DNA from: Curtobacterium luteum
GTDB taxonomy: Bacteria; Actinomycetota; Actinomycetes; Actinomycetales; Microbacteriaceae
DNA length: 64,000 bases
Assembly (NCBI RefSeq): GCF_014646995.1
Contig: NZ_BMOI01000011.1
Coordinates: 62,001 to 126,000 of the forward strand
Reading direction: 5' to 3'
Part shown: positions 54,016-62,427 of the stretch, in pieces
Layout: the number at the start of each line of letters is the position of its first letter
Position numbering within the stretch: the first letter of the stretch is position 1
Position numbers and translations under genes: made by a program
Notes under the pieces: model-generated
What the model was told of the DNA's origin: nothing
Database searches by the model: none
What the model saw: only the letters and a program-made list of their open reading frames with translations

Positions 54016-54288
54016 ATGAGCGAGACGATCACCCGCGACGCGTTCGTGCCCGAGGCCGGCGGCGTCACGATGTTCACGACGAGCTGGTGCGGCTACTGCG
54101 CCCGGCTGAAGAACCAGATGACGAAGGCCGGTGTGCCCTTCCGCGAGGTCGACATCGAGCAGACGCCGGGCACGGCAGAGCTGGTCGCCGAGGTCAACGG
54201 CGGCAACCAGACCGTCCCGACGCTCGTGTTCCCGGACGGCAGCACGGCGACGAACCCCTCCCTCGCCGAGGTGCAGTCGCGCGTCTGA
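54016..54288 (+). CDS. Mycoredoxin / glutaredoxin-like protein
   Basis: A 90-residue thioredoxin-fold protein with the CGYC active site (C25, C28) in TTSWCGYCARLKNQM, the cis-Pro TVPTLVF and a late ATNPSL. This matches mycoredoxin-1, which reduces mycothiol-mixed disulfides in actinobacteria. It is followed by a perfect family B hairpin terminator. Confidence 0.92.
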   Translation: MSETITRDAFVPEAGGVTMFTTSWCGYCARLKNQMTKAGVPFREVDIEQTPGTAELVAEVNGGNQTVPTLVFPDGSTATNPSLAEVQSRV

Positions 54289-54314
54289 CCGCTGCTCGCC
54301 CGCACGGCGAGCCA

Positions 54315-54376
54315 CGCACAACCAAAGCCCGCCGGAACCACGGACAACCGTGGTTCCGGCGGGCTTTGGTTGTGCG
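54315..54376. terminator. Perfect 29-bp-stem hairpin (family B, copy 2)
   Basis: CGCACAACCAAAGCCCGCCG begins a 29-base arm that pairs perfectly with the sequence ending GGGCTTTGGTTGTGCG around loop ACAA. It lies between convergent mycoredoxin and SNF2 genes. Confidence 0.88.
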
Positions 54377-54404
54377 AACGCAGAACGCGCCACGCGCTCC
54401 CGCG

Positions 54405-56540
54405 CTACCGCGCCCCGCGCTCCAGCGCCTCGGTGAGCAGCGCCGCCATCGCGTCGAGCTGGATGTCGCCCGAGTCGACGATCTCCTCGTCCGAGCCGTC
54501 GAGCGCCCGGGCGGCCAGCGAGGCCTTCGAGTCGATGAGGTCCGCGATCTTGGTGTCGATCGTCTGCGCCGCGATGATGCGCCACGCGGTGACGGGCTCC
54601 TCCTGGCCGATGCGGTGCACCCGGTCGATCGCCTGGGTCTGCTCGGCGCTCGTCCACGACAGCTCCGCGAGGACGACGTTGGACGCCACCTGCAGGTTGA
54701 GGCCGACGCCGGCCGCGGTGAGCGAGCAGACGATGACGGCCACGTCGGGGTCGTTCACGAACGAGTCGATCTCGGCGGTGCGCTGCGACGGCGTCTGGTC
54801 GCCGCGGATCGTCGCCGTCCGCAGGCCGCGTCGGGCGAAGACCTCCTCCGCCTGGTCCAACACGTCGAGGTGCTTCGCGAAGAACACGACCTTGCCGACG
54901 TTCGACGCCAGCTGCGCCGCGTAGTCCGCCGCGAGCTGTGCCTTGGCGCGGCCGATGCGCCGGACCATCGAGAACACGTTCTCCCCGGTCGACGAGGCGT
55001 CCTGGTCCTCGAGCTCCCACCGCGCGACCTGACGGACGAGCTTGTGGTCGATGCCGACGACCGGGTCCTGGCCGGTGCGGGCGTCGAGCGCCTGGTGGTA
55101 GCGGCGGACGAGCTTCGCGGTGAGCTCCCGCTCGGCGTCGCGGATGGACCGGCCCTCTTCGCCGTCGAGCTCCACCGGGATGTCGGCGATGCGACGGGCG
55201 GGGATGTCCGCCGCGACGTCGACCTTGCGGCGCCGGACGATGCCGAGGTCGATCACGGCCTTGCGCGCCTCCGTGAAGAACCCGGGGTCGGCCGGCGTGA
55301 GCCCGATCTCCTCGAGCTCGTTCATGAGCTTCGCACGCGGCTTCTTGTCGTCGATCCAGCCGAGGTACTCCCAGATGGTGCGGAAGTCCTCGACGGAGTT
55401 GATCAGCGGGGTCCCGGTGAGCGCCATGAGCAGCGGGTGCGCCGTGCGCTGCCGGATCTTCTCGGCGAGCTGCAGCACGAACCGCGATCGCTGCGAGTCC
55501 TTGTTCTTGATGAAGTGCGCCTCGTCGACGACCATGCCCTTGAACCCGAACGACCCGAGCCACCCGGCGTGCCGGTCGAGGATCTCGTAGTTCACGATGA
55601 CGATGTCGGCGAACCCGTCGAGGTCGTCGCCGTCGCCGTGGATCACGGTCGCCGTCCGGCTCGGGACCCAGCGGGCAGCCTCGCGCGCCCAGTTCGTCTT
55701 GACGACGTTCGGGACCACGACGAGCAGCGGGAAGGCGTTCGCAGCCTCGGCGGCGAGGAGCGACTGCGCCGTCTTGCCGAGACCCGGCTCGTCGGCGAGC
55801 AGGAACGTGCGGTGCCCCTGCGCCGCGGCGGCGACGAGCTCCGCCTGGTGCTTCATCAGGGTCGTGCCGGACTTCGAGTGCAGCGTCGACGGCTCCGGCA
55901 GCGGCATCGTCGCCGCGCCCCCGCCCGCGCCGTACTCGAACGACTTGAACAGCGGCCCGAACAGCTCCCAGTTCGCCAGGCGACGCGGGTGCGCGACGGG
56001 CTGGTCCGCGAGGGCGAAGTCGGGTGCGAGGAACGGGTTCGCGAGCTGCCGCTGCACGACCGCCTGCGGGACGACCGACCGGACCGGTGCCTCGACCGTC
56101 GGGGACGGCTCGGCCGCGATGACGAGGTCCTCGGGCTGCAGTTCCATCCCGCCGGCGATCATCATGTCGCGCTTCACCGTGCGGGTGGCCTCGCTGACCG
56201 ACGCTTCCTCGGTCAGGAGCTGGATGACGCTCGTGTCACGGGCCGCGGTCTTCGCGAGGATGGTCGCGACGCCGTCGAGCCGCTTGAGCTGCTCGGCGCG
56301 CTGCGCGTCGGTGAGCTCCGTGTCGGCCTTCACCCGCGCACGCTCCTCGCGCATCAGCAGGGCGACCGCCTGGAACTTGGACCGGTTCGATGCCTTGAGC
56401 GGTCCGCGTTGCGCCGCCGCCTCGACCTCGCGCACGGCGCGGGCGAGGACGGGGATGACGCCGTCGTTGTCGAGCGGCCTGGTACGGCGTGACGCGGTCC
56501 GCGTCCCGCCGGCTGCACGCCGGGTGCCTGATCGAGCCAA
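54405..56540 (-). CDS. SNF2-family DEAD/H-box helicase
   Basis: A 711-residue SWI2/SNF2-type ATPase. Helicase motifs are Walker A DEPGLGKTAQS, motif II DEAHFIKN, motif III LTGTPLINS and the C-terminal CSLTAAGVGLNLQ with DRVHRIGQEEPV. It probably moves on duplex DNA or remodels protein-DNA complexes; the true role is unknown. The TTG at 56540 has AGGAGG at a good distance and is the best start; the N-terminal 25 residues are basic. Confidence 0.9.
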   Translation of the reverse strand: MARSGTRRAAGGTRTASRRTRPLDNDGVIPVLARAVREVEAAAQRGPLKASNRSKFQAVALLMREERARVKADTELTDAQRAEQLKRLDGVATILAKTAARDTSVIQLLTEEASVSEATRTVKRDMMIAGGMELQPEDLVIAAEPSPTVEAPVRSVVPQAVVQRQLANPFLAPDFALADQPVAHPRRLANWELFGPLFKSFEYGAGGGAATMPLPEPSTLHSKSGTTLMKHQAELVAAAAQGHRTFLLADEPGLGKTAQSLLAAEAANAFPLLVVVPNVVKTNWAREAARWVPSRTATVIHGDGDDLDGFADIVIVNYEILDRHAGWLGSFGFKGMVVDEAHFIKNKDSQRSRFVLQLAEKIRQRTAHPLLMALTGTPLINSVEDFRTIWEYLGWIDDKKPRAKLMNELEEIGLTPADPGFFTEARKAVIDLGIVRRRKVDVAADIPARRIADIPVELDGEEGRSIRDAERELTAKLVRRYHQALDARTGQDPVVGIDHKLVRQVARWELEDQDASSTGENVFSMVRRIGRAKAQLAADYAAQLASNVGKVVFFAKHLDVLDQAEEVFARRGLRTATIRGDQTPSQRTAEIDSFVNDPDVAVIVCSLTAAGVGLNLQVASNVVLAELSWTSAEQTQAIDRVHRIGQEEPVTAWRIIAAQTIDTKIADLIDSKASLAARALDGSDEEIVDSGDIQLDAMAALLTEALERGAR

Positions 56541-56991
56541 CGCTCCTCCTGTTCCGCCCGTTCGTCACGGGCGAGCCGCCATCGGCGGAAGTCTCCGGCC
56601 GGGTCCAGGTGGGCCCGGCGCATCGCGGGCCACCGTGGCCCGTCGTCCGCCGCTCCCCCGCCGCCACGCTTCCGGAGCGTCCGCGGTCGGTTCCACGCGG
56701 GTGCCCCCGGCCGCCTCGTGGCGACCGTACGACGGCCCGCGCCGGGATCCGGCGCCGTCACACGCACGTGACGCCCCCTCGGGGCGGTCACGGATCCGGC
56801 ACCCGCGTCCACCAAGCGGCGGACCGGTCCCGTCTGGATGCGACGGGACGCGCGAGCACGCGGTACGTGCGCGCTCAGTTTACTCCCCGACCACCGACGG
56901 AGGCGAGTCAGCGCCGCCCGCGCGCGTCGTGCCTCCAGTCCGGACCGTCACGACCCGGCCTGGAGGCACGGTGCACGTCGGTCGGTCGGCG
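56541..56991. other. Gene-free interval upstream of SNF2 helicase
   Basis: No credible gene. An open minus-strand frame through 56542-56815 lacks family resemblance and overlaps the SNF2 start. The interval holds an imperfect hairpin around 56745-56798 (GGATCCGG arms flanking GTGACGCCCC/GGGGCGGTCAC) and the family A terminator of the phosphotransferase gene. Confidence 0.6.
56928..56970 (-). terminator. Hairpin terminator of the phosphotransferase gene (family A)
   Basis: CGTGCCTCCAG pairs with CTGGAGGCACG, with TCCGG-like inner pairing. Confidence 0.75.
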
Positions 56992-58236
56992 TCAGACCCG
57001 CGGTGCGGAGCGCGGTCGGACCGCGCCGTCGGCCGGCGCGACCGGCGTCGCCTCGGCGAGCGCGACGCGCGTCGCCGCGAGGAGCTGCTCGGCGGTCGCG
57101 ATGCCGGTCCCGGAGCCGGTGGTCGCCTGACCGCCCGCGTGCGCGAGCAACTGCGCGCCGATCGCGGGGCCGATCCGGTCGGCCCTGCCCGGGTTCCGCG
57201 CCACCCAGTCGCGGGCGATCGCGTCGGCGAGCCGTTCCGCGGCCGCGCCGCGCTCCGCGTCGCCACGGGACCGGTGCCAGAGTCCGGTGACGACGAGGTG
57301 GGCGACCACGGCGCCGACGTCACGGACCGGGTACCCCCAGCCGGCGGTGTCGATGTCGAGCAGCCCCGAGATCCGCCACGGCTCGTCCTCGTCGACGAAG
57401 ACCTGCTCGAGGTGCAGGTCCCCGTGCACGACCTGCTTCGTCGCACTCGCCCACCCGATCGACCGTCGGCCGATCGCGTCGTAGAGTCGGTCGATCTCCT
57501 CCGCGTCCTGCGGCAGCGCTGCGACGAGGGTCCGACGGTGCCAGTCGGCGTGGTCCATGGCGTCCGCCCGGGCCTGCTGGGTCATCGGCACCGTGGCGAT
57601 CCGGCCGGACAGGGCGGCCAGGGACGCGACGAAGCGCGGGTCGTCGGCGATGTCGAGGATGCGGCTGCCCGCGGGCACGCCGCGGATGCGTTCGAGGACG
57701 AGGAGGCCGTCGCCGCGGCTGGACAGCACCCGTGGGACGGGCAGCCCGGCCGCGACGAACTGTTCGTGCGACCGGACGATCGGCGCGACCCGGTGCGGCC
57801 GGACGATCTTGAGGAACACCGTGCCCTCGGGCGCGTCCACCCGGACGACGGCCCGCTTGCCCGGACGGTAGGCGGCGACCGTCAGCGTCGGGTCCGTGAC
57901 CGGCATGCCGAGTGTCGTCAGGAGCTCGGCGACGGCGTCCCGGTACGTCACCTGCGGCAGGACCGGCAGCCCGGGGTCGTTCGGGTAGGCCCAGACCGAG
58001 ACCGGCTCCCCCGTGGACGGGTCCGTGACGATCGCGCTGTTCTGGTCGTGCGCACCGCCGGTGTCGACGTACGTGAGCACCGTCGCCCGCTGGCCGCTCC
58101 GGTCGACCGTGTCGACCTCGTACCCGTAGAGGTAGCCGTTGCCGGACGGCTCGACGGAGTGGGCGCGCGCGGCCACGACGGAGGTCCCGGAGCCGGCGAA
58201 GGCCTGCGGGATGACGCGTTCGTGGTTGGGCCACAC
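56992..58236 (-). CDS. Aminoglycoside phosphotransferase-like kinase
   Basis: A 414-residue APH/choline-kinase-fold protein. The catalytic loop is VVHGDLHLEQVF, followed by the metal-binding LLDIDTAGWG; an N-lobe lysine is in GTVFLKIVRPHR. The substrate cannot be told from sequence. The GTG at 58236 (VWPNHERVIP) looks better than an in-frame ATG at 58281, which would overlap the divergent FUSC promoter region. Confidence 0.85.
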   Translation of the reverse strand: MWPNHERVIPQAFAGSGTSVVAARAHSVEPSGNGYLYGYEVDTVDRSGQRATVLTYVDTGGAHDQNSAIVTDPSTGEPVSVWAYPNDPGLPVLPQVTYRDAVAELLTTLGMPVTDPTLTVAAYRPGKRAVVRVDAPEGTVFLKIVRPHRVAPIVRSHEQFVAAGLPVPRVLSSRGDGLLVLERIRGVPAGSRILDIADDPRFVASLAALSGRIATVPMTQQARADAMDHADWHRRTLVAALPQDAEEIDRLYDAIGRRSIGWASATKQVVHGDLHLEQVFVDEDEPWRISGLLDIDTAGWGYPVRDVGAVVAHLVVTGLWHRSRGDAERGAAAERLADAIARDWVARNPGRADRIGPAIGAQLLAHAGGQATTGSGTGIATAEQLLAATRVALAEATPVAPADGAVRPRSAPRV

Positions 58237-58303
58237 GGGATCAGTCAACCGTGTCCCCGCGGATTCGTCGCGTTCGTGCACGGCTCGGCGTGCGGCTCGT
58301 GGC

Positions 58304-58309
58304 TACCGT
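58304..58309 (+). promoter_or_regulatory. -10 element of a leaderless start (FUSC gene)
   Basis: TACCGT followed by 7 bases and the GTG at 58317. Confidence 0.55.
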
Positions 58310-58316
58310 GGGCGTC

Positions 58317-59348
58317 GTGAACCCGGTCGCGAGGCTCCGCAGCTCCAGCCGCACCCCCTTCCTGCAGGTCGTGAAGACCGCGGTCGCGGTGGTGGCCGCC
58401 GTGCTGCTCTGCCGGCTGCTCATCCAGGGCCCGTTCCCGACGTTCGCCGCCATCGCCGCGCTCCTCGTCGTCCAGCCGAGCATCAACCAGTCGTTCGTGA
58501 AGGGCCTCGAGCGGAGCGCCGGCGTCGTCATCGGGGTCGTCCTCGCCACCGCCGTGCACCTGCTGCTCGGCGACAGCGTGTGGGTGGTGCTCCTCGTCGT
58601 GGTGCTGGCCATCCTCATCGCCTGGGCGCTCCGCCTGACACCGACGTCCGCGACCCAGGTCGGCATCAGCGGCATGCTCGTGCTCACCGCCGGGGTCGTG
58701 ACGCCCAACTACTCGGCCGACCGCATCCTCGAGACCGTCGTCGGGGCCGTCGTCGCCCTCGCGGTGAACGCGGCCCTCGTGCCGCCGGTGCTGCTCGAGC
58801 CGGCGCACCTCGCCGTCGCCCGACTGGCTCGGGACACCGCCGTCGCGTTCGAGCGAATCGCGGTCGGACTGACCGAGGGCTGGGACCACGACCAGTGGCA
58901 CGGCGCCCTGCTGCAGGCGCGAGCCCTACGGTCGCAACACCTGCGTGCCGAGGCGTCGATCACCGCCGCGCAGGAGTCCCTCACGATGAACCCGCGGCGG
59001 AGTCGGCACCGGGACGTCCTCGACCGGGACGCCGCGGTCGCCGAGCACCTGCGGGTCCTCGTGACCCGTGTCACCGGCATGACCCGGGCGATCCGGGACA
59101 ACACCGGCCCCGACCTGCGGGCGGACCCGGTCGTCGGGCGGATCGCCACCGAGGTCGCTCGGATCGGGGCGGACGTCCGGGCGTTGAGCCAGCGCGTCGA
59201 GGCGAGCGAGATGCCGGTGGTGGAGGAGCCCGCGCTGACGGCCCCGCTCGAGGTGCTCCGGCCGAACTCGCAGCACTGGATCCTCATCGGGGCGTTGCTC
59301 GAGGACATCCGGCGTGTGCGCGAAGAGCTGCTCGGCGAGGACGACTGA
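58317..59348 (+). CDS. FUSC/aromatic acid exporter family membrane protein
   Basis: A 343-residue protein with five or six N-terminal membrane segments (about 18-160) and a helical cytoplasmic half, as in the FUSC/ArAE family. The conserved segment PFPTFAAIAALLVVQPSINQ is present. I chose the GTG at 58317 (VNPVARLRSSS) because of the leaderless-type TACCGT; a GTG at 58251 would add 22 residues. Confidence 0.85.
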   Translation: MNPVARLRSSSRTPFLQVVKTAVAVVAAVLLCRLLIQGPFPTFAAIAALLVVQPSINQSFVKGLERSAGVVIGVVLATAVHLLLGDSVWVVLLVVVLAILIAWALRLTPTSATQVGISGMLVLTAGVVTPNYSADRILETVVGAVVALAVNAALVPPVLLEPAHLAVARLARDTAVAFERIAVGLTEGWDHDQWHGALLQARALRSQHLRAEASITAAQESLTMNPRRSRHRDVLDRDAAVAEHLRVLVTRVTGMTRAIRDNTGPDLRADPVVGRIATEVARIGADVRALSQRVEASEMPVVEEPALTAPLEVLRPNSQHWILIGALLEDIRRVREELLGEDD

Positions 59349-59390
59349 GCGCGCGCTGCTGCGGCTGCGGCTGCGCCGCGCCGCCGCGCC

Positions 59391-59411
59391 GCGCGCCGCG
59401 CGCCGCGCGCC
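59391..59411. repeat. Heptamer tandem repeat GCGCGCC
   Basis: Three exact GCGCGCC units, the complement of the heptamer at 12274-12315, placed just after the FUSC stop. Confidence 0.7.
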
Positions 59412-59432
59412 GCGCCATCGCGCCGTCGCGCG

Positions 59433-59503
59433 CCCGAGTCTCGCGCGCAGCGACGTTGCTCGGGCCCTGGCGCGCGGGATCTGTCGCGCACCCCGAGTCT
59501 CGG
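59433..59503. repeat. Family D palindromic repeat, copy 4
   Basis: CCCGAGTCTCGCGCGCAGCG to CTGTCGCGCACCCCGAGTCTCGG, 71 bp, between convergent FUSC and the 109-residue hypothetical. Confidence 0.75.
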
Positions 59504-59577
59504 CTCCGCGAACACCGTGCGGGCCCCGGACCGCGAGGGATGTGCGTCCTGCCGGCACTCGGGCGCGCCCGACCCCG

Positions 59578-59907
59578 TCAGCGTCGTGCGACGGCGGCCT
59601 CGGCGGCCGTGTGCACGATGTCGTCCCAGAGCTCGGTCGACGGCACGACCGTCCCGGCCTGACGGACCTCGGCCCGGACAACCTCGGCCTCCGCGAACCG
59701 ACTGATCTCCGCGACCGCCGCCTCGGAGCCGGCCTCGAGCGCGGCACGACTGGCCACGTCCGGCACGGCTGCGCGCAGCTCGGCGACGACCCGACCGCGC
59801 GCATCGTCCGCGAGGCCGCCGAGCGTGCAGATGCTCTTCCACGCGGCGTCGAGTTCGACTCGCAGTCGGACGATCGCCGGGTGGTCCGACATCTCGGTCA
59901 TGGTCAT
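59578..59907 (-). CDS. Hypothetical protein, 109 residues
   Basis: Not recognised. Small, acidic, Ala-rich and helical (AAVAEISRFAEAEVVRAEVR), with no signal or membrane segment. The ATG at 59907 has GGGGGC upstream; two more ATGs follow within six codons. Confidence 0.7.
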   Translation of the reverse strand: MTMTEMSDHPAIVRLRVELDAAWKSICTLGGLADDARGRVVAELRAAVPDVASRAALEAGSEAAVAEISRFAEAEVVRAEVRQAGTVVPSTELWDDIVHTAAEAAVARR

Positions 59908-60112
59908 GGTGGTGCCCCCAGTGCGGACCCTGCGTCGGGCACGCCAGGTCCGGTCGCAGCCTACCAAGGACCAGAGCACTGCTCACGTCCCTCGAACGCG
60001 GGACAGACCGTTCTACTCGGGCACCGTGCTGTGACGAGATTCAGCCCGATCGGCCCGGGGAGCGCCCGCGCGTACAGGTTCGGTGCCACGATGGACCTCG
60101 AGGAGGTCCACT

Positions 60113-60790
60113 ATGCGGTTGTTGGTGGTCGAGGACGACGACGAGATGCGCGCCCTCATGGAACGTGGTCTCGCTGCCGAGGGGTACCGCGTGACCGCGG
60201 TCGAGAACGGTGTCGAGGCGCTCATCGCGCTCGGGGAGCAGTCGTTCGACCTGGCGGTCGTCGACGTCATGATGCCGGGCATGTCCGGCTTCGAACTCGC
60301 CCGACGCATCCGCGAACGCGAGGACCCCGTGCGGATCCTCCTCGTGACCGCGCGTGACGCCGTCGACGATCGCGTGTTCGGTCTCGACGCGGGCGCGGAC
60401 GACTACCTCACGAAGCCCTTCGCCTTCGCCGAACTCACCGCGCGACTCCGCGCGCTGGGACGTCGGGAGAGCGCCGGCGCACCGCGGACCATCGAGGTCG
60501 GCGACGTCGCCATCGACTCCGAGGCCCGCCGGGTCGCGATCAAGGGCCAGCGCGTGGCGATGAGCCCGACCGAGTTCGCGCTGCTGCGGCTGCTCGCCCG
60601 GTCCGTCGGCACCGTCGTGGACCGTCCGAAGATCCTCGAGGAGGTCTGGGACGGTTCGCAGCACGTCGACCCGAACGTGGTGGAGCAGTACATCTCGTAC
60701 CTCCGGAAGAAGCTGACCGCGCACGAGGCCACCGTGGCGATCTCGACGGTCCGCGGTCGCGGCTACCGTCTCGACCTCGTCGGGGCGTGA
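60113..60790 (+). CDS. Two-component response regulator, OmpR/PhoB type
   Basis: A 225-residue regulator. The receiver domain has the acidic pocket VEDDDE, phospho-acceptor D51 (VVDVMMPG) and K101 (LTKPFAF). The C-terminal winged helix is seen in MSPTEFALLRLLARSVGTVV and STVRGRGYRLD. The ATG at 60113 has GAGGAGG upstream, better than one at 60083. It overlaps the kinase gene by 4 bases. Confidence 0.95.
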   Translation: MRLLVVEDDDEMRALMERGLAAEGYRVTAVENGVEALIALGEQSFDLAVVDVMMPGMSGFELARRIREREDPVRILLVTARDAVDDRVFGLDAGADDYLTKPFAFAELTARLRALGRRESAGAPRTIEVGDVAIDSEARRVAIKGQRVAMSPTEFALLRLLARSVGTVVDRPKILEEVWDGSQHVDPNVVEQYISYLRKKLTAHEATVAISTVRGRGYRLDLVGA

Positions 60791-62322
60791 GCACCACCAC
60801 CCCGGACGGACGGTCGGACGACCCGACCGGACACCGGGGCCTCGCGCGCCCGCTGCGGCTGCTCTCGCTCCGCGCGCGGATCACGATCGGCTCGACCGCG
60901 ATCGCGGCGGTCGTCATCGTCCTGCTGGTGCTCGTGATGCGCTTCCAGGTCGTCAGCGTCGTCGCGAACGCGACACACACCCTGCTGGACGCCGACGCCG
61001 ACCCGTACGTGGCGACGCTCGAGATCGACAGCGACCCGGACCTCTCCCAGCCCGGCAACGCACAGCTCGTCGCGGTGGTGTCGCCCTCCGGGGACATCGT
61101 GCTGTCGACGATGCCCGGGCGGCTCGAGCGGGCGCTCGGCAGCCTCACCGAGGAGCAGGCCGGCACCCGGGTCATCGACGTCGCGAACTCGCAGTACCGG
61201 ATCGTCGTGGAGCACCCGATCAACCGCGCGGGACGCTGGACGGTCGTCGCGGCCCGGAACTCGCAGGCGGAGGCGCTCGTCGTCGACGACCTCACCACGA
61301 CCCTGTCGCTCACGGGTCTCGCGATCCTGATCGCCTTCGGGGTGGCGTCGTGGGTGCTCGCCACGACCGCGCTCCGTCCGGTGAACCGGATGCGCCGCGA
61401 GGCCGAACGGCTGTCCGTCGCACCCGAACGTGCGGAGCTGCCCGTCGGCCCGGCCCAGGACGAGCTGGCCTCGCTCGCCACGACCCTCAACGCGTTCCTC
61501 GCCCGCACCCGCCAGGCCACCGAACGGGAACGCCAGATGGTCAGCGATGCGAGCCACGAGCTCCGGACACCGCTCGCGATCCTGACGACCCAGCTCGACC
61601 TCGCCTCACTGGACGGCGACGACGCCGTGGCGCTGGCGGCGCACATCGAGCGGGCGAAGCACAGCGTCGCCCGGTTGTCCCGTCTCGCCAACGACCTGCT
61701 CGCACTCTCGCGCATCGAGGAGTCGGAGCGCCGCGAGCAGGACGGCGCCGAGCAGCCGACGACCGGGTGGTCGGACCTCGGTGACGAGGTCATGGCCGCC
61801 GTGGACCGCGTCCGGCTGATCGCCTCGGCGAAGGACATCACCGTCGACTTCGACCTGGAGGCCCCGGTCGCCGTGGGGGGTTCGGGTCCGGGGATCGGCG
61901 GCGGGACCGTCGAGCCGCGGTACCGGCTCGACACCGGCGGGATGGCACAGCTCGTGACGAACATCGCCGGCAACGCCGTGGCGGCGCTCCCCCGCGGCGG
62001 TGGGATCTTCGTGTCGTGGCGGAGCGCCGAGGGCGAGGGCGTCCTGCAGATCACCGACGACGGTCCGGGCGTTCCGGAGTCGTTCATCCCGGTGGCGTTC
62101 GACCGCTTCACGCGACCGGACGAGGCGCGGAAGTCGCGCCCGAACCCGGACCCGGCCACCGGGGCGATCGCGATGCCCGGGGGTTCGGGGCTGGGACTCG
62201 CCATCGTGCGCGCGATCGCGGAACGGGCCGGAGGCACGGCCTCGCTCCGCAACGTCCGGTCCGGCGGGCTCGAGGTCACGGTCCGGATCCCCACGGCCGA
62301 CGGGTGCCACTCGGCCCAGTAG
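60787..62322 (+). CDS. Sensor histidine kinase
   Basis: A 511-residue membrane kinase. Two membrane segments (about 36-56 and 175-197) flank an extracytoplasmic sensor domain; a HAMP domain follows, then the HisKA domain with H257 in DASHELRTPLAIL, and HATPase with NIAGNAVAALP, DDGPGVP and GGSGLGLAIVRAIAE. It is translationally coupled to the response regulator through GTGA. The signal is unknown. Confidence 0.95.
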   Translation: MSTTTPDGRSDDPTGHRGLARPLRLLSLRARITIGSTAIAAVVIVLLVLVMRFQVVSVVANATHTLLDADADPYVATLEIDSDPDLSQPGNAQLVAVVSPSGDIVLSTMPGRLERALGSLTEEQAGTRVIDVANSQYRIVVEHPINRAGRWTVVAARNSQAEALVVDDLTTTLSLTGLAILIAFGVASWVLATTALRPVNRMRREAERLSVAPERAELPVGPAQDELASLATTLNAFLARTRQATERERQMVSDASHELRTPLAILTTQLDLASLDGDDAVALAAHIERAKHSVARLSRLANDLLALSRIEESERREQDGAEQPTTGWSDLGDEVMAAVDRVRLIASAKDITVDFDLEAPVAVGGSGPGIGGGTVEPRYRLDTGGMAQLVTNIAGNAVAALPRGGGIFVSWRSAEGEGVLQITDDGPGVPESFIPVAFDRFTRPDEARKSRPNPDPATGAIAMPGGSGLGLAIVRAIAERAGGTASLRNVRSGGLEVTVRIPTADGCHSAQ

Positions 62323-62427
62323 CGGAGTCTGCGCCGCTCGCCCCACGAGCTGGTGCTGCGCTCATCACCCCAGGAGCGCGGTCTGCGACCGTCCCAGGGC
62401 GCCGGCGCGCGGTCGTGACGCCGCCGG

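Noticed and set aside
56542..56815. A short minus-strand gene upstream of the SNF2 helicase (MRRAHLDPAGDFRRWRLARD)
   Set aside because: The peptide looks protein-like locally but overlaps the SNF2 start in another frame and ends in arginine-rich noise; a frameshifted SNF2 N-terminus is possible but unproven.
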